This document shows, piece after piece, positions 21,777-25,729 of a DNA stretch of 25,729 nucleotides (position 1 is the first letter of the stretch; every line of letters begins with the position of its first letter). The DNA is from Hirudo medicinalis. Its lineage: Eukaryota > Annelida > Clitellata > Hirudinida > Hirudinidae. Where the stretch lies: assembly GCA_011800805.1 (NCBI GenBank), contig MPNW01000710.1, forward strand, positions 29,047-54,775, in the 5' to 3' direction. The translations under genes were made by a program, and so were the position numbers. The notes below the pieces were generated by a model, which was not told the DNA's origin, did no database searches, and was given only the letters and a program-made list of their open reading frames with translations.

Positions 21777-21784
21777 TTTATATA
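21777..21784 (-). promoter_or_regulatory. Candidate TATA box of the MXD gene
   Basis: TATATAAA on the minus strand, with an initiator-like TCAGT centred on A at 21750, about 34 bases downstream. This would give a 5' UTR of about 230 nt ahead of the ATG at 21517. The spacing is slightly long and the region is AT-rich, so it may be chance. Confidence 0.35.
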
Positions 21785-22126
21785 TCATCAGCTGAGAGTA
21801 ATATTAGCACACAGCTGATTAACGGTAAATGGAACACGCTTATGCAACTGGGTAGTGCCTCCGTGATATCATTGGTCGGTAATTTAATCAATGAGATCAT
21901 GCAACCGAACCATTGGACGGCTTGTCGACCTAGATTTTCGATTGGACGCTTCAATAAGGTCAAGTACAAGCACGTACGCCTAAAGATAGTCACGAGGCAC
22001 TCAATTACAGCAAGGAAATTTTCATAAGTTATTAATTTATTCACTGCCTCGAGCTTTTTTGGGTCACTATGAAACTGTTTTTGTGAACAAAAATGCGGCC
22101 TTCAACTTAAGCCAAGTAAACAGAAT

Positions 22127-22132
22127 CACGTG
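22127..22132. promoter_or_regulatory. CACGTG E-box upstream of MXD
   Basis: The palindromic site bound by MAX-network dimers lies about 380 bases upstream of the candidate start. Two more copies occur in introns (16768-16773 and 11990-11995). About two are expected by chance in this window, so the promoter copy is only suggestive of self-regulation. Confidence 0.25.
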
Positions 22133-22274
22133 GTTAGCCAGGTTAGTTTCCATTGGTTCTGATAGGTGATTATTATTAACATCAGGCCGTTGTTATTGTT
22201 GTTGTGATGTTGTGATGTTGTTCTGCTGTGAGGCCCATCAACTTCACTGCTGAGTTCGCCTTCGTGGGCTTTTT

Positions 22275-22342
22275 TCACCATCATCATCATTACTATTACC
22301 ATCATCATCATCATCACCGTCACCATCATCATCATCATCATC
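22275..22342 (+). repeat. (ATC)n tract with ACC/ATT interruptions
   Basis: Imperfect trinucleotide array about 0.5 kb upstream of the candidate MXD start. Confidence 0.85.
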
Positions 22343-22529
22343 TTATCCAGAGCGTCGGTGAGAACTTGTCGAGTGAATCATACGTTAAATTTTAATTATT
22401 TAATTGAGGTGAAGTTGCTGATGATGAAGTTAGATGATGAAGTTATTTCGGTAAATTATTACATAAATTCCAGGAAATATGACGATAAGAAATAATTCTA
22501 TTTCGAGTAATTAATTCATGTTTTATACT

Positions 22530-22534
<5 letters not shown>

Positions 22535-22564
<30 letters not shown>
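22535..22564 (+). repeat. (TG)15 dinucleotide repeat
   Basis: Fifteen uninterrupted TG units, which can adopt Z-DNA and are usually polymorphic in length. Confidence 0.95.
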
Positions 22565-22569
<5 letters not shown>

Positions 22570-23200
22570 CAAATAAAGTCGGACGACGGTAAGAAATAAA
22601 TGATTTGTTTGAACCAAGAAATATCGCAGTTATCAAATTTTGTAATTCACCAACTCAAGTGAACTCAACTCATCATTATGTTGAATATTAAGCTGTCAAA
22701 TATTTTCAAAGTGAAATAAACTTTCGTAAATATAAAATTCGTGAAGCTCCAACCATCGTCAACTTGAATCTTGAAGACAAACCGCAGCAACTCGTACAAA
22801 TAATTATTTGACCTTGTTGCCCTGCAAATCTGGATTGCAGTCCTCTCAACCTCTGACTAACCAACCACACCAACCAACCAACCACACCAACCACACAAGG
22901 GTCTCACAATTAATTAGGCCTTTAAAACTTTCATCTCCAAGAAAAAGCTACCTTTAGTTTGGAAGTGGTTCTGAGGTCCCGTTTGGAGCATGCGCCACCA
23001 TATTTTGGACATTCGGACTTGTTATCATGTCGTTCGCAACTACACACTTAGTTACACGACACAACATCAATTTGTATTCGACATGAGAATCATTGAAGTC
23101 CAATTGAAGTGCTTATTTGATTTTGTTTTATGAGTAAATAAAAAATAAATAAAAAATAAATAAAAACTAATCATAAAACACCACTCAATTCATATTCATT

Positions 23201-23294
23201 CAATTAATATATATTCAATTCATTCATTCAATTAATATATATTCAATTCATTCATTCAATTAATATATATTCAATTCATTCATTCAATTAATAT
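23201..23294 (+). repeat. 28-bp minisatellite, three full units plus part
   Basis: Identical 28-bp units begin at 23201, 23229 and 23257, with a partial fourth from 23285. The unit is itself built from ATTCA and TAAT/ATAT words. Confidence 0.93.
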
Positions 23295-23559
23295 CTCAAA
23301 TTAAGAACGCCATCTGAGGAGTAAATGCTTTTAAACGATTCTTCATAATTCTTGCTGCCGGATAATTAGCTATTAATAATTAATTAACAAAAAAGATTAA
23401 TATTAATTTATATTTATTTAATAGAAATACTCAGTTATCTGCAGTTACTTAAATACTGGCAAATACTCGGTTATCGACTTTCGTAAATCTATCGTAACTG
23501 TTCAATCCATGACACTTTTAATCGCAAACATGGAAGAGCAGAATCAGTTGGAATGAGTT

Positions 23560-23588
23560 GTGAGCACACATGAGGAGGTTGTGCTCAC
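23560..23588. repeat. 9-bp perfect inverted repeat
   Basis: GTGAGCACA (23560-23568) and TGTGCTCAC (23580-23588) are exact reverse complements with an 11-nt spacer. It is followed at 23599-23655 by degenerate repeats of CAAAATAGCC. Confidence 0.8.
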
Positions 23589-23700
23589 GGCGACCCGTCA
23601 AAATAGCCTGCCCACAAAATAGCCCAAGACAAAATCTTCAAAAATCGTCAAAACAGCTCAATAAAATTTATTTTTAAAAAATGATTTCACTAACTTAAAA

Positions 23701-23822
23701 TTTAAACAATTTTGGTTGAAGTAAGCTCGCCACTTTGAGAGATTGCTTTTTCAATTATTTGCTTGCACTGTTTAAGCACTTACAACAGACTGGCGAACTT
23801 ACTTTAAGCAAATTTGTTCAAA
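23701..23822. mobile_element. Foldback: 32-bp imperfect inverted repeats
   Basis: The 32 bases at 23701-23732 match the reverse complement of 23791-23822 at 27 positions, separated by 58 nt. The arms stop abruptly at both outer ends. It resembles a small foldback or MITE-like element or a hairpin-forming transcript. No clear target-site duplication is seen. Confidence 0.6.
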
Positions 23823-24089
23823 CGAAAATATCGAGTCATAAATTAAAATGTAAATTAGCCATATTAAATTATTAAGTTAAATTTATGAGATTGCAAGCAA
23901 TTTAAAGTAGATAATCGATTGTTTGTGTTGTCGTAGGTTGGAATAAGAGTACGAAGACGTCGATTCGACACATCCGGTTGTCTGTTACATGCCTGAAAAC
24001 TTGTTGTCGATCTCCACTTTTCGAAACTGAAAAGTGATGGATGATGGAAATCGATTGTTTGTTGAAACTTGCGATGCATGCTTCCACTC

Positions 24090-24660
24090 AGTGACTGATT
24101 TATTTTTTGAAAAATTTGTTCAAAAGGATCTTGAAGTATGGCTTCCACGTCCTACAAGTGCCATTTTTTGTGCCCAAAATTAAACACTTGGGTTTCTGGA
24201 TTGATGCAGCAGGACATCATCCCGATACAAGATCCAAGACAGCAGCAATCACAGAAATGCCGGCACCAAGAACAAGTTGGATCTTTTCTTGTGGTTATCA
24301 AAAACGTGAGGGGATTGCGATCAACTTTAGATGTACTATCGAAGAGGGATTCACGTCAAATTCTCTGGTCCACAGAGTGTCAAGTTGCTTATGAAAAACA
24401 TATTTTTTCAGGTTAATCGAACTTTGAGGAACGCTGAAAGAAACAGTGGACATGAAGAAGATTTGGTTAGTATTTGCTGTTCGTAAATTCAACCGATAGG
24501 TTTATGGCAGATTTATTTTACTGACTGAACACAGACCTCTGTGCTTGAAAAACCCCAACGCAAGAAAACCTCTGAGATGACTGGAAGCATTGAGCTTGAA
24601 TCCTTTTCTAACAATTAACGAAGTTGGCGGAAATGCATGGAATGGAAATACAGCACCACC
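24090..24660 (+). pseudogene. Ty3/gypsy RT-RNase H relic
   Basis: A plus-strand piece with IKHLGFWIDAAGHHPDTRSK followed by ITEMPAPRT matches the end of a Ty3/gypsy reverse transcriptase (usually YLGxxIxxxGIxPDxxKxxAIxxMPxP). A second frame continues with ILWSTECQVAYEKHI (about 24359-24405), the start of the RNase H region (W..EC..AFE). A third frame gives LLTEHRPL (from about 24516), the conserved T(D/E)H(K/R)PL motif, then CLKNPNARKPLR. At least two frameshifts and a stop disable it. The catalytic YxDD block is absent, as are LTRs. It is separate from, and opposite to, the integrase relic at the window start. Confidence 0.75.
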
Positions 24661-24723
24661 TTGTGCGATGTCAACATGGATAAAGATTTTGTTCATATTG
24701 GAGAGGATAGATTACCTTTTACG

Positions 24724-25729
24724 CAGTGGCGTAACTATGAGCCTCAGGGCCCGCAACTGAGGGGGACCCAAGGTCGAAAACCTAAAATTTAGATATTTTT
24801 ATACATTTTAAGTTTATTTTTATTTAAATTCTGCGTTGGTAACAATAGAATTATAAGTTTTTATTTTTTTACTGAAACGTTAAAATCAACAAATTTCTAT
24901 AAAATTTAATGCAAAGTGCGAAATTAAAAACTTGTAACGATGTACTCAGAAATTTCTGGCAGCAGCCTCGGGCCCATACGTTATGTCAATTTGGTAATGG
25001 AAAAGCAAAAAAAAATGATTGTAAAATTTTAATATTTTAAAATCGGACCCTTTTTAATACATTTACCATGGCAAGCAATTTAAGTGGAGCAGCAAAGAGG
25101 AGAAAGGAAAAAAGAATTTGAAAATGAAATTAGGATTTAAAAGTCAGTATGCGTTTCTGTTAAAATTTGCAACTTCAAGCAAAGAAAAGACATCTGAATT
25201 ATCGGGTTATACTGAGTCCAAAACCAGTGTCAGTTACAGAAAATCTTGCGCGCGGCTAGAAATTGAACTCCTAATGGAGTCGCACTAAAGCGATATTATT
25301 AACCACTCGGCTATCGACGTCCAGTGTTGCAGAAGCTTAAAATTTGAATGAAAGCGAGGAAGAATTAATAAATTAAATGAACCTGAATTGCGAGAAAGTT
25401 GCACAGACTGCATCTCTAGCATACATATTACTCAACTTATCAGCTACGAACATCTAACAGACAGCCATTACCTTTTTTTTTGCTTTTCCATTACCAATTA
25501 CTTGTGTTTCAAAAGTTGAGTTTTTCAACATTTTGCAAGATATGTACAAGGTTTTTGGTCACAACATTAACAGATGCGATATGCTAACTAATGTGACTGG
25601 CGAATCCGCTGTGAAACTAAACCCAACATGCTGGTTTGGTCGATTGCTAACACTGCCTGATATGAAGCATAATTATAAAACGATTTTAAAGTTATTGACA
25701 AAAATAAATTTCAAATCATGCAAAAGGGA
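24724..25729 (+). mobile_element. hAT-type DNA transposon, 5' part, decayed, runs off the window
   Basis: Starts with CAGTGGCGTAACTATG (24724-24739), typical of hAT terminal inverted repeats, with GGGCCC nearby. An inverted, partly matching copy (GGGCCCATACGTTATG) lies at 24970-24985, so a short MITE of about 270 bp could be nested here. A transposase-like start follows at 25068 (MASNLSGAAKRRKEKRI, then stop), like the SGAxKRK starts of zf-MYM/TTF-type hAT proteins. From about 25461 to the window end a frame stays open with VEFFNILQDMYKVFG and LNPTCWFGRLLTLPDMKHNY. It resembles the hAT segment F..L..IY.FF then LK.LS.TRW.SR..A...L..NY, with TCW in place of TRW. The 3' end lies outside. Confidence 0.6.
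25247..25322 (-). ncRNA. tRNA-derived SINE head, minus strand
   Basis: On the minus strand it reads ...ATAGCCGAGTGGTTAA..., the D arm of Ser/Leu-type tRNAs. The A box is TAGCCGAGTGG (25313-25303) and a B-box-like GAGTTCAATTTC lies at 25270-25259. A TCGC/GCGA anticodon-stem-like hairpin and a CTCC/GGAG variable-arm-like hairpin can form. The acceptor ends no longer pair, so it is not a working tRNA. It lies between two transposase fragments of the hAT element. Confidence 0.6.

Larger units (their letters stand above)
21785..23200. other. MXD upstream region; no gene recognised
   Basis: A 95-codon plus frame (21740-22027) and an 88-codon minus frame (22044-21778) overlap here and match nothing I know. 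The remainder is AT-rich with the ATC and TG repeats, an ACCA/CCAA-rich run at about 22859-22898 and AAAT runs near 23140-23165. A YY1-like GCGCCACCATATTTTGG sequence lies at about 22991-23007. Confidence 0.4.

Noticed and set aside
23864..24148. 94-codon minus frame next to the gypsy relic.
   Set aside because: No recognised motif, and it overlaps the start of the plus-strand RT relic; probably a chance frame.

Overview
The window looks like nuclear DNA from an AT-rich invertebrate animal. It has many short tri-nucleotide repeats (ATC/GAT, AAT, CAA), decayed LINE, Ty3/gypsy and hAT copies, tRNA-derived SINE-like heads and one spliced host gene with long introns. The repeat style would suit a lophotrochozoan such as an annelid, but the sequence alone does not prove that.

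The main find is a complete, previously unlisted host gene on the minus strand between about 21.8 kb and 10.2 kb. Its coding exons run from 21517 down to 11154. I could assemble six coding exons by eye. They have GT..AG borders at every junction, consistent phases throughout, and together encode 218 residues. The product is a MAD/MXD-MXI1 family bHLH-zipper repressor. It has an N-terminal Sin3-interaction helix ([18 protein letters not shown]), the EHGYA block, a basic region on a 30-nt microexon, helix-loop-helix, a short leucine zipper and a Ser-rich acidic tail. No single exon exceeds 184 nt, so ordinary ORF scanning misses it. A TATA box, an initiator-like site and a CACGTG E-box lie upstream.

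Layout: 1-640, decayed Ty3/gypsy integrase (minus). 716-1560, GC-rich poly(A)-ended tail joined to a LINE reverse transcriptase fragment (minus). 2121-2207, tRNA-like/SINE head. 2265-2565, hAT transposase-like relic (minus). 3718-4555, broken copy of a repetitive invertebrate protein family (plus). 4985-5044, second tRNA-like relic. 6680-7640, LINE RT 3' half (plus). 7840-8877, CR1/L2-like LINE from the endonuclease end into RT (plus), ending in four perfect 33-bp repeats. 9.0-10.2 kb, AT-rich DNA with microsatellites. 10.2-21.8 kb, the MXD gene, whose introns hold many repeats and one unexplained GC-richer coding-like block (16950-18083). 22-23.9 kb, microsatellites, a 28-bp minisatellite and a strong foldback. 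24.1-24.66 kb, Ty3/gypsy RT-RNase H relic (plus). 24724 to the window end, hAT element with a terminal-repeat-like start, transposase fragments and a tRNA-type SINE head in the opposite orientation.

The host gene would act in the MAX network: an MXD protein pairs with MAX, binds CACGTG sites and recruits Sin3/HDAC to repress MYC targets. The mobile elements are all broken by stops, frameshifts or deletions and look inactive.
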